Shown here: in pieces, positions 45,401 through 52,573 of the stretch
Numbering within the stretch: the first letter of the stretch is position 1
How the letters are laid out: each line of letters begins with the position of its first letter
Assembly: GCA_020161265.1 (NCBI GenBank)
Contig: JAIUOC010000002.1
Coordinates: 124,001 to 188,000, forward strand
Reading direction: 5' to 3'
Length of the DNA stretch: 64,000 nucleotides
From: Chloroflexota bacterium
GTDB taxonomy: Bacteria; Chloroflexota; Chloroflexia; Chloroflexales; Herpetosiphonaceae
Program-made: the position numbers and the translations under genes
Notes under the pieces: model-generated
Database searches by the model: none
Told to the model about the DNA's origin: nothing
What the model saw: only the letters and a program-made list of their open reading frames with translations

Positions 45401-46698
45401 AATTCGCGGGCTTGGGTGCTTGCAGCAACGGTAATCAACCATGGTGAGTTGTGAGCGACGCTCCCAACCGTACCAGCGTTACCAGCCGATGCGCTAACCA
45501 ACACGCCAGCAGCGTTAGCGTTACGGAATGCAACTTCAACCCCGTCAGTCCATGGTGAGTTACCACCGCTGATCGAGTAGTTCAACACATCAACGCCGTC
45601 AATCAAGGCTTGGTTGATAGCTGAAACTGAGTCGCCACCGTTACAACCGCCGTCATCGCTGATTGCAGGATCTTCTTCCCAACAAACTTTGTAGGCGATG
45701 ATCCGAGCGCGTGGGGCAACCCCCGAGACAGTGCCGAATGGTGAAGCAGTGCCACCATTACCACCAGCAGTGGTAGCGGTATGGCTGCCGTGACCATCTT
45801 CATCCATTGGTGAATCAACTTCACCAGGGAATGCGATGCCGCCACCGTTATACCACCAAGCCCCGATCAGTTTGTCGTTACAAGCGCCAAACGAACCATC
45901 TTGAGCTTGTGGGCTTGATGGCGCACAAACGCCTTTGTAGCCACCTGGCCATGCGCTATAATCGCCACCAACTGGTGATGGATCACGCAATGATGGGTGG
46001 ATACCAGTCGTGGTCAAGGTGCTTGATGGGTTGTAGATCCCGCTATCGATCACCCCAATCACAATGCCTTCACCAGCGTTCGTGCCGGTGCTGCCACCAC
46101 CAAGGTTTTGCCAAAAGCTGGCGCTACCAATGAATTGGTTGCTGCTATCTGTATCAAGTTTTTCAACGGGAGCAACTTCGACTGATGCAACATCAGGGTG
46201 GTTGCGCAAGACGGTAATTGCTGAAACATCAACATCCAAGAACATCCCGTTCAAGGCAACTTGATAATCAGCAATTTGTTTGATTTGGGTTGATTTGGCT
46301 TGCACATCCTTGAGGAAGCTGGCGTGCTGAGCATCAAGATGTTTCAAGTAGGCTTGTGATTCAGCCGTCTTGACATCAAGCTTGGTGCGGCCAGTTTGCG
46401 CATTGGCGGTAGCCTTCAAACCCTTAACTTCGCCAGCATAGGTTGCCAACGGAGCTTCGTGGAATTGAACAATAACTTTAACTTTGCCAGACTTGGGGAA
46501 ATCACCATACAATGGGGCAATTGTGGGCTTGCTTGAACGATTAGCACTGGCTTGGTTCACTTGAACCGATTCAGTGGCCGTTTCCACAACGGGCTTGAGG
46601 GGTTCTGCCGCCCGTGTGACATTGTTAGCGCTTAAATTGCCCGCTAACATGGTTAACAACGCTAAGACCGTTGCTAAACGAGTGTAACGATGTTTCAC
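42475..46698 (-). CDS. Secreted subtilisin-like serine protease (S8) with PA and DUF11-like domains
   Basis: A 1,407-residue exported protease. It has a signal peptide (1-30), an I9-type inhibitor propeptide at about 70-175 (VKVIVQFHEAPLATYAGEV), and an S8 catalytic domain with Asp218 (VIGVIDSGIYN), His303 (DGHGSHTA), oxyanion Asn407 (SASAGN) and Ser635 (GGTSMSSPH). A PA domain of about 100 residues is inserted between Asn407 and Ser635. A Fn3-like region follows, then a pre-peptidase-like domain at about 900-1000 (ASEDIDLFVVRDANGDG), and a DUF11-like module near 1046-1130 (VDVGEYVTYTVAISNYS). The C-terminus KIFMPLVGRSS resembles the propeller proteins' ending. Likely degrades proteins of prey or the environment. 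Confidence 0.93.
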   Translation of the reverse strand: MKHRYTRLATVLALLTMLAGNLSANNVTRAAEPLKPVVETATESVQVNQASANRSSKPTIAPLYGDFPKSGKVKVIVQFHEAPLATYAGEVKGLKATANAQTGRTKLDVKTAESQAYLKHLDAQHASFLKDVQAKSTQIKQIADYQVALNGMFLDVDVSAITVLRNHPDVASVEVAPVEKLDTDSSNQFIGSASFWQNLGGGSTGTNAGEGIVIGVIDSGIYNPSSTLTTTGIHPSLRDPSPVGGDYSAWPGGYKGVCAPSSPQAQDGSFGACNDKLIGAWWYNGGGIAFPGEVDSPMDEDGHGSHTATTAGGNGGTASPFGTVSGVAPRARIIAYKVCWEEDPAISDDGGCNGGDSVSAINQALIDGVDVLNYSISGGNSPWTDGVEVAFRNANAAGVLVSASAGNAGTVGSVAHNSPWLITVAASTQAREFKGYVSNLSGGTGAAPSPLVGASLYPGTVTGQIKLAPVQGSETVAPSLCQQPYAPGTFNATDIVICRRGVNARVLKYANVFAGGAGGGIIVNAADNQGIVADYCAKVCVHLEKNATLESVAGEALITYAQAGGASGKADGGVKVMGAGDKMAGFSSMGPSPIKNVLKPDVTLIGVDVNAGHTAFVWDDGFADGELFQVIGGTSMSSPHNAGVTALMRQKYPTWTPFEIKSALMTTAKTSVVKPDGVTAADPFNMGAGRVDLTKVFSAGLVLDETIPNFINANPSAGGNPATLNIASAANESCPVECTWTRTVKNTLNVPATWNVSGSTAPVTVTATPASFTIPAGGTQVITIKADVRGQAIDGVWKFGEFRLTEAASRAPAVHFPIAVKASAGGVPESVSATTRRDTGMVTAGGFSALNVTNLTIREFGLTKGVRATEVITGDTTNGNPYDSLTNGVFYRALQVPAGASKFVAKITDTASEDIDLFVVRDANGDGIPQAGEQVAESATSSAYETVTINNPTAGNYIVVVQNWQASAAAPDSTTVDIYYVPGSNLGNWDVVGPANVSGSEPFSVDIHWDEPTLEAGDVWFGEFDLGTSPASPGSIGRTAFTLEVLEPEVSVDVSDTMVDVGEYVTYTVAISNYSAMNDTFYVTSTLPVGLEVDVSSLPAGASYNSSTRTVTWSGLVNAAETGYTFSDSRDGGVAFDNFDVSADANAIAICAAVSTTCDETAPNFTLGTYLVRAYDVNYGAVRPWSNGLIQFDPTLPSGNTNYVAQDMPNSATPNGVYAGLWTDLDLDGTSATDTGGGEYYILIVDGVNPNDPTVPYVAVEYEDAQQYDDPTSNFNFTNYARADGIESEFCTVYGSLTGNLTTFADGVAVGIENLTGTVGNTYYYSGDSSTAANLPTAGTTICTSLGAGEPGLRTFSYRARATQAGTLTNNLEYSSAADSNTGTEAVAIEAVQAVFKIFMPLVGRSS

Positions 46699-47101
46699 TA
46701 CCAGTTACTCCTTCAGCTATATCGAATTCAGACCTGGGCGAGTTGGGAATACTACGACGAAAATCAACCTCCTTATCGACAGTGCCTTAATTCGCATATC
46801 AATCTATAGCCTGAACCAAATCAGCGTTAAGCCTGATTTGGCAGATGATTGCAGATAAACCCCGTGGCTGAAAGTTGTACAACCTCTTTGGGGAGAACTC
46901 GAAATATCACGCCCCGATGGCTCTCAAATGGTATAAAAAAGCGGTACTTAATGGTGATTGCTGATATGCTGCGCTTTATTATAACACAGTCTACTTGGCA
47001 TGATGAAATGATTAAGGGGGGATTATTAGGGTAATTGTAGTTTCCATAGTTGAACAATCAGCCAGCAATCATGTTAAGAACGACAAACTCTCTTCGGTAG
47101 C
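46699..47101. other. 403-bp intergenic region upstream of the protease
   Basis: No gene is visible. A TATAAT on the minus strand (46978-46983) could be part of the protease promoter, but no convincing -35 accompanies it. An AAGGAGG on the minus strand near 46770 is not followed by a reading frame. The protease's own AAGGAG lies near 46710. Confidence 0.35.
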
Positions 47102-47605
47102 TTATTGCGGAAGATCAACACATGGGATCTCCATCAAGGTCGCTACATTAATGATATACCCAACACCAAACTTGAAACCCGTCGGTTGATGTGATCCTCC
47201 ATGCTCCACATAGAGTGTATAAACTCCTTCCTGGGTAATCGACGGTGTCCATGCTTGCTGAAACACGGCTCCATTCGCGGCTAATCGCGCAGGCGGATCA
47301 ATTGGTTCCCAATAATAGCGTTGTGGTTCCTGACCCAACGGGCCTGCCAAATAAAAACGGGTCTGGGCAAGATCAAGGTCAAAACTGCCCGCTTCGATCT
47401 GCATGACAATCGGTTTTGATTCTTGTGGTTCCCAGCAGTTTTTTGCAGTCTGAACCACCGCGTTTGGACCAAATATATTTCCCCGTTGCTGCAAGGCATA
47501 CTCTACCGGCCCTGCAGTTGGATTAACAGGTTGCAGACTTATTCGCCCACATGCCACCAACAGAAGCATAATCACAAGGAACCTGAGTATGGTAATCCGC
47601 AGCAC
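47102..47605 (-). CDS. Lipoprotein of the four-copy array (most divergent copy)
   Basis: A 167-residue lipoprotein with lipobox LLVACG at about residues 14-19. The mature part shares the array's pattern: NPTAGPVEYAL, then FGPNAVVQTAKNCWE, then a LDLAQTRFYLAGPL strand, WTPSITQEGVYTLYV and FKFGVGYIINVATLMEIPC. Paired cysteines (KNC and IPC) are conserved in all copies and likely form a disulfide. The strong AAGGAGGA (47612-47619) is 6 bp from GTG 47605, so I start there; ATG 47611 touches it. Function unknown; the domain looks like a small beta-sandwich. Confidence 0.7.
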   Translation of the reverse strand: MLRITILRFLVIMLLLVACGRISLQPVNPTAGPVEYALQQRGNIFGPNAVVQTAKNCWEPQESKPIVMQIEAGSFDLDLAQTRFYLAGPLGQEPQRYYWEPIDPPARLAANGAVFQQAWTPSITQEGVYTLYVEHGGSHQPTGFKFGVGYIINVATLMEIPCVDLPQ

Positions 47606-47693
47606 AACCATTCCTCCTTCTATAGATAAGCTATCCAAAACAGCGAAGAATCACCTTTTAAATAGATCGTGACTCCATTATCTCATTCAACAG

Positions 47694-48209
47694 CTACTTG
47701 AGATCGGCACACGCTATCTTTCTCGTGGTATGCTGATTAACAAGATATCCAACCCCAAAGCCGGCAGGTAGTGGAGTAATAGACCCCTGATCATCCTCCC
47801 ACCTGAGGAGATAGCGACCTTCTATAGTCAGTGTGATCGTCCAGGTTGTTTGAATCATCGGTTAGCCGACCTTAATCAGGGGAGGAAGACCATCTGGTTC
47901 CCAATCGATCTGGGAAAGATTGGGAGAACTACCAGACTCCAACGGCCCTTCCACAAATAACCTTGATGTTCGTATATCCAAATCTCGTGTTCCTGCTTGC
48001 AGCGTGAGGTGTATGGCAATTGGCTCATTCAGGGAAAAACAATTTTTTGCTATCTCAATTGCTGCATCTGGGCCAAATTCGCTGCCAACATAAGTAGTCA
48101 AATGAGTGGTGATTGGAGCAAGGACTGGATCAGGTTGTTGATTAATAATACTACACGACGCGAGCATAAAAACTAACAACAAGAAAATGAAGCCATTATA
48201 CCGTTTCAT
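47694..48209 (-). pseudogene. Lipoprotein of the array interrupted by an in-frame TAA
   Basis: It begins like its neighbours (MKRYNGFIFLLLVFMLASC, a lipoprotein signal) and runs 115 codons to a TAA at 47862-47864. In the same frame the sequence continues for 55 codons to a TAG at 47694-47696 with the expected family ending: WTITLTIEGRYLLRW, then PAGFGVGYLVNQ and a final IACADLK, matching FKFGVGYIIN...IPCVDL of the neighbour. A single nonsense change therefore split a once full-length gene. Its promoter is still intact at 48234-48261. The upstream part (47862-48209) may still be translated as a truncated protein lacking the last beta-strands and one of the two conserved cysteines. Confidence 0.75.
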
Positions 48210-48216
48210 ACATATT

Positions 48217-48274
48217 CTCCCACCAAGACCCGCGTTATAAACTACCAAACCTTGTTGTCACTACAACGCGCTAT
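48217..48274 (-). repeat. 58-bp promoter repeat, copy 1 of a 669-bp tandem duplication
   Basis: The 58 bases from CTCCCACCAAGACCC to CAACGCGCTAT are identical at 48217-48274 and 48886-48943, an offset of 669 bp. This equals the distance between the two lipoprotein starts (48209 and 48878). Similarity continues beyond, into the 3' end of the next gene (TCGAGTTGATxACACGGAATG). It shows that a gene plus its promoter was duplicated in tandem recently. Confidence 0.8.
48234..48261 (-). promoter_or_regulatory. Promoter of the interrupted lipoprotein gene
   Basis: On the minus strand GTGACA (48256-48261), a 16-bp spacer and TATAAC (48234-48239) lie 25 bp before the start codon. An identical copy serves the next gene. 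Confidence 0.5.
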
Positions 48275-48376
48275 ACATGCGTTAATCAGCCTGAACGAAT
48301 GGTCAGGTGTACGCCATTTGGCACCATCAAGTATCGATCCAATGACTCCTCACGATGCATTGACGAACGAATATGG

Positions 48377-48878
48377 TTATTCTGCTTCGAGTTGATCACA
48401 CGGAATGTTGACATCATAGAAATTCCGCAGATAGGTGACACCAAACTGCATACGGGTGATTTGTTCACTGCTTCCCCGCCCAATGACGAGTATATACATC
48501 CCCGGTTCGAGGTCGGGCAGCGTCCAGTCATACTGCTGTGCAGGATCGCTGGCCCGAAGCACAATTGATTTGGGCGGAGTCCAGACAAATCGCTGGGGAG
48601 CATCCGTATACAGCGGGCCTTTCACAATGAATGCGATTTTCGCAAAATCAAGATCGATGTTGCCTGCTTGCAAGGTGATTTGCATGGTGATTGCTTCATG
48701 CAGATCGAAACAGTTCTTGGGAAGGTAGACTTTTGCAGCATCACCGAATCGCATCCCTTCACCTTCTTTGGCAAGGCGATAGGTAATTGCTTGGGCCGTT
48801 GGATCAGGTTGGCTTGGCCCACACGCCGCCAAAATAAGAACCAACAACAAGAGAATGCAACATTTATACCGTTTCATA
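48377..48878 (-). CDS. Lipoprotein of the array (copy 3)
   Basis: A 166-residue lipoprotein (CCILLLLVLILAACG lipobox, lipidated Cys near 19). The mature domain has YLPKNCFDLHEAITMQITLQ, then IDLDFAKIAFIVKGPLY, YDWTLPDLEPGMYILVIG, and MQFGVTYLRNFYDVNIPC. It is very similar to the copy at 49044-49538, including the identical end. It starts at ATG 48878; the frame is open further upstream into the promoter repeat, which is not coding. Probably exported to the cell surface; function unknown. Confidence 0.75.
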
Positions 48879-48885
48879 CATCTGC

Positions 48886-48943
48886 TCCCACCAAGACCCG
48901 CGTTATAAACTACCAAACCTTGTTGTCACTACAACGCGCTATT
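48886..48943 (-). repeat. 58-bp promoter repeat, copy 2
   Basis: Identical to 48217-48274. It includes the promoter GTGACA (48925-48930) / TATAAC (48903-48908) of the lipoprotein gene at 48377-48878. Confidence 0.8.
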
Positions 48944-49043
48944 TATGCATTGATCAACCTGAACAAATGGTCAATTGTACGCCATTTAGTACCATCAAGA
49001 TCGATCCAATGACTCCTCACGATGAACTGACGAACTGCTATAG

Positions 49044-49538
49044 TTATTCAGCTTCGAGTTGATTACACGGAATGTTGACATCATAGAAATTCCGCAGATA
49101 GGTCACACCAAACTGCATCCGTGTGATTTTTTCACTAGTTGGATTGCCAATCACGAGCATATATATTCCCGGCTCGAGGTCGGGAAGTTTCCAATCGTAC
49201 TGCTGTGCTGGATCGCTGACTCGAAGCACAGCCGCTGTGGGAGGATTCCAGACAAAGCGTTGCACTGTATCGGTATACAGCGGACCTTGCACAATGAATG
49301 AGCTCTGCGCAAGATCAAGATCGATGTTGCCTGCTTGCAAGGTGATGTGCATGGTGATTGCTTCATGCAGATCGAAACAATTCTTGGGAAGATAGATGCT
49401 TGCGGCATCACCAAAGTAATTCCCTACATCGTTAAGGTGATACATTATTGGCCCTGCAGTTGGATTAGGTTGGCTTGGCCCACACGCACCCAAAACCAGA
49501 ACCAACACGCCAAGAACCAAGCACATGTAACGTTTCAT
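49044..49538 (-). CDS. Lipoprotein of the array (copy 4)
   Basis: A 164-residue lipoprotein (VLGVLVLVLGACG lipobox) and close paralogue of copy 3: IDLDLAQSSFIVQGPLY, YDWKLPDLEPGIYMLVIG, and an identical LRNFYDVNIPC segment near the end. AAGGA lies 7 bp before ATG 49538. Its upstream region differs from the 58-bp promoter repeat, so it is probably the older copy from which the tandem duplication grew. Function unknown. Confidence 0.75.
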   Translation of the reverse strand: MKRYMCLVLGVLVLVLGACGPSQPNPTAGPIMYHLNDVGNYFGDAASIYLPKNCFDLHEAITMHITLQAGNIDLDLAQSSFIVQGPLYTDTVQRFVWNPPTAAVLRVSDPAQQYDWKLPDLEPGIYMLVIGNPTSEKITRMQFGVTYLRNFYDVNIPCNQLEAE

Positions 49539-49634
49539 ACAGAATCCTTGTAAGCCGCGTTTCAGCAAGCCACTAAACATTGCCATCCAGCAGCTATCCA
49601 CGAGTTGATGAGCCTGAACGAATGAGTTATCCAT

Positions 49635-50159
49635 TAATTAATTAGCACATCAATCAATCCCTTTCACCCATAATAATCATGGTGCGATTGAGATGGTGAA
49701 GAGATTTTGCCAAGTAGGGAATATGATTAGGGGAAATAGCGCAGCCTCTCTTACATCTCGATTACGACTATACAACATCTATGGGCGCTCTGTCGAGGGG
49801 ATGCATGGGTTATGTCTCACCAGCTTACAAGGCTATGTTTTCGCTGCAAACCACGGAGTCAGAGATTCATCGCTGGATGATTGCCCATCACCAAATGTTC
49901 TTGAGCGAGTGCAGGGGGATTAAAGCCCCCTGCGTTTCCCGCATTGAGGGAAGGATAGCAATATTAATGCGAAGTGAAAACCGCCCCTTAGTAAGACCTG
50001 AGCAGAAAAGACGAAACCCATAATCAGCATAATCAACCATTACCAGCAAACCACACCCTAACCCACCAAAATAGCTGTTTCTTGGCACAAAATGCCGTGT
50101 TATGATTAACCTAAACCATTGCGAAATGTGATGATTTAATCAGGTTTTAGGAGTATTAC
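49635..50159. other. 525-bp region without a convincing gene
   Basis: Two plus-strand frames of 76 and 80 codons overlap here but show no ribosome-binding site, no amino-acid bias and no family resemblance. A hairpin GCAGGGGG (49911-49918) / CCCCCTGC (49926-49933) followed by GTTT looks like a terminator with no gene in front of it, so the segment may be the decayed remains of a gene. Confidence 0.4.
49911..49933 (+). terminator. Orphan terminator-like hairpin
   Basis: 8-bp GC-rich stem (GCAGGGGG/CCCCCTGC) with a 7-nt loop, followed by GTTTCCC. No complete gene precedes it. Confidence 0.45.
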
Positions 50160-51428
50160 ATGGCCCCTGTAAAAGTAGTTTTGCCAAATGGCCTGCGGAT
50201 TTATACCGATGAAATGCCGCACACGCATTCGGTTTCGATGGGTATCTTTACCCAAGTTGGCTCGCGCTATGAAAATGCTCGCCTGACAGGAATCTCGCAT
50301 TTTTTAGAGCATATGTTTTTTAAGGGTACTGCCAAATACCCCACTGCCAAAGACCTTAGCGAGGCAATTGAGGGCATTGGTGGTTATATCAATGCCTCTA
50401 CATCATATGACACAACCTGTTATTATTGTAAAGTTGCCAATATTCATACCGAACGCGGCATCGATGTCTTAACTGATATGCTCAATGCAGCCCTGTTCGA
50501 TCCCAAAGAAATTGAAAAAGAACGTGGCGTGATTCAAGAAGAAATTAAAATGTCACTCGATGTGCCTGCTCAATGGGTACATCAATTGCTCGATGAATTA
50601 ATGTGGGGAGATCAGCCACTTGGCCGCGATATCGCTGGCACACTCGAGAGCGTTGGAGCCTTTACCCGCGAAGATTTGTTGAATTACCGCGATCAGCATT
50701 ATGTTGCTGGTAATACGGTCATTTCGTTGGCAGGTAATTTTAATAGCACCGAAATTGTTGATCGCCTGACCAGCTTATTTAGCAATTATCGCGTGCTTGA
50801 CGTGCCCAAACCAATTACCACTAATAGTTTTGGCACAGCTCCAGTTGTGCATCTTTTAAATAAACCAACCGAACAAACTAATTTTGTGTTAGGCCTCAAA
50901 TCGTTTGGCTATGGCGATAGCGATCGCTGGGCGCTCAGCGTGCTCGATAGCATCCTTGGCGGTGGCATGTCCTCACGCTTGTTCCAAGAAATTCGCGAAG
51001 AACGCGGCTTGGCCTATAACGTCGGCTCCTACACCGCCGAATACGATGATGCTGGCAAGTGGATTGTGTATGGCGGGGTTGAAGTCAGCAAGGCAGTCGA
51101 TGCAATTGCCGCAATTATCGAAGAACTGCGCAAATTGCGCGATCATGGGGTGACTGCCGCCGAGTTACACCGCATTAAGGAACAAGTTAAGGGTGGAATG
51201 CTGCTTGGGCTGGAAGATACTTGGTCGGTGGCTAATCGCAATGCTCGCCATGAACTGCGCTACGGCGAGGTGATTCCAGTTGAGCAAATTGTGGCTTGGA
51301 TCGAAGCGGTCACGCTCGAAGATATTCAGCGCGTGGCTCAACGCCTAATTCGCCCAGATAACTTATACTTAGCAATCATCGGCCCGCATGCCGAGGCCGC
51401 TGAATTCGAACAAGCTATCACGTTATAG
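50160..51428 (+). CDS. M16 family zinc peptidase (processing-protease type)
   Basis: A 422-residue protein with the inverted zinc motif HFLEHMFFKGT (HxxEH at about 47-51) and the downstream Glu in EKERGVIQEEIKMS (about 120-130). The C-terminal inactive M16 domain contains GGGMSSRLFQEIREERGLAYNV, typical of mitochondrial-processing-peptidase-like bacterial enzymes (PqqL/YmxG group). There is no signal peptide, so it probably acts in the cytoplasm. AGGAG lies 7 bp before the ATG. 71 bp downstream is the PRPP synthetase gene on the same strand. Confidence 0.93.
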   Translation: MAPVKVVLPNGLRIYTDEMPHTHSVSMGIFTQVGSRYENARLTGISHFLEHMFFKGTAKYPTAKDLSEAIEGIGGYINASTSYDTTCYYCKVANIHTERGIDVLTDMLNAALFDPKEIEKERGVIQEEIKMSLDVPAQWVHQLLDELMWGDQPLGRDIAGTLESVGAFTREDLLNYRDQHYVAGNTVISLAGNFNSTEIVDRLTSLFSNYRVLDVPKPITTNSFGTAPVVHLLNKPTEQTNFVLGLKSFGYGDSDRWALSVLDSILGGGMSSRLFQEIREERGLAYNVGSYTAEYDDAGKWIVYGGVEVSKAVDAIAAIIEELRKLRDHGVTAAELHRIKEQVKGGMLLGLEDTWSVANRNARHELRYGEVIPVEQIVAWIEAVTLEDIQRVAQRLIRPDNLYLAIIGPHAEAAEFEQAITL

Positions 51429-51499
51429 CAATTCGCCGCGAGATGCTGGTTGGCAATGCAGCCAGCCAGCGCCCATTGCAAGCATAAGGAGAACACCGC

Positions 51500-52474
51500 G
51501 TGAGCCGTTTTGATGAAATGCGCATTTTTAGTGGTTCGGGCAACCCAACCCTAGCGCAGGCGATCAGCTCGTACATTGGCATCCGCCACGGTGAACTGAG
51601 TATCCATACTTTTCCGAATGAAAATATTTTTGTCAAAATCGAAGAAAGCGTCCGCGAACAAGATGTGTTCGTGGTGCAATCATTAGGTGCTCCGCTTAAC
51701 CATTTGATTATGGAAATGTTGATTATGCTCGATGCCTTCAAACGAGCCTCGGCTGGTCGCATTACCGCTGTGATTCCTTACCTCGCCTATAGCCGCACCG
51801 ATAAAAAAGACCAACCGCGCGTGCCAATCACTGCCCGTTTGCTAGCCGATTTGATCGTTGCCGCTGGCGCTCAACGGGTGCTGACCCTCGATTTGCATGC
51901 TGGCCAAGTTCAAGGCTTTTTCAGCGTTCCGGTCGATGAAATGAGCACCATGCACCTGCTGACCAACGAGGTCAAATCGTGGGGCTTGGAAAATGGCATC
52001 ATCGTCTCACCTGGCTTGGGCTTTGCCAAAAAAGCCCGTAACTTCGCCGAAGCTGTCAATATGCCCTTGGCCTTGGTCGAAAAACGCCGAATCAATCACC
52101 ACGATGGCACGGTTGGTCACTTAGCAATTTTGGGCGATGTGGCGGATCACGATTGTGTAATCGTCGATGATGAAGTTGCGACTGGCCATACTATGGTGCG
52201 GGTTTCCGAGTTGTTGATGGAACGCGGCGCACGCTCAGTTCGTGCTTGCTGTATCCATCCTTTACTCTATGGTGATTCAGTTGAGCGGATCAAGCGCAGC
52301 CCAATCGAGCGCTTTGTCACCACCGATACGATCACTTTGCCACCAGAAAAACGCTGGCCAGCCTTGGTGGTCAAGTCGGTTGCCCCACTCTTGGGCGAGG
52401 TCATTCAGCGTATCCACACTGGGATTTCGGTTGGCGCAATGTTTCCGGCTGGCCCACAAATTGGCCGCTGGTAG
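51500..52474 (+). CDS. prs: Ribose-phosphate pyrophosphokinase
   Basis: A 324-residue enzyme making PRPP from ribose 5-phosphate and ATP for nucleotide, His and Trp synthesis. Motifs: FSGSGNPTLAQAIS, FPNENIFVKIEESVREQDVFVVQ, YLAYSRTDKKDQPR (flexible loop/ATP), LTLDLHAGQVQGFF (metal) and the PRPP loop DCVIVDDEVATGHTM. The order and spacing agree with class I enzymes. GTG 51500 is the start, with AAGGAG at 51486-51491. Confidence 0.95.
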   Translation: MSRFDEMRIFSGSGNPTLAQAISSYIGIRHGELSIHTFPNENIFVKIEESVREQDVFVVQSLGAPLNHLIMEMLIMLDAFKRASAGRITAVIPYLAYSRTDKKDQPRVPITARLLADLIVAAGAQRVLTLDLHAGQVQGFFSVPVDEMSTMHLLTNEVKSWGLENGIIVSPGLGFAKKARNFAEAVNMPLALVEKRRINHHDGTVGHLAILGDVADHDCVIVDDEVATGHTMVRVSELLMERGARSVRACCIHPLLYGDSVERIKRSPIERFVTTDTITLPPEKRWPALVVKSVAPLLGEVIQRIHTGISVGAMFPAGPQIGRW

Positions 52475-52573
52475 CCATTAATATTAATTAGGTAGATAAG
52501 CAATGCAACCCGAAGATTTAAGCTAAGCCGCTCGATCTTCGGGTTGTTTAATCTGGCATAAGGATGTTTGGCG

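Noticed and set aside
43467-46264. Several 60-190-codon frames on both strands inside the subtilisin gene
   Set aside because: All lie within a gene with strong domain evidence across its full length; they are shadows of its codon bias.
49693-50023. Two short overlapping plus-strand frames in the gap before the M16 peptidase
   Set aside because: No ribosome-binding site, odd composition and overlap with each other; I treat the region as non-coding or a decayed gene.
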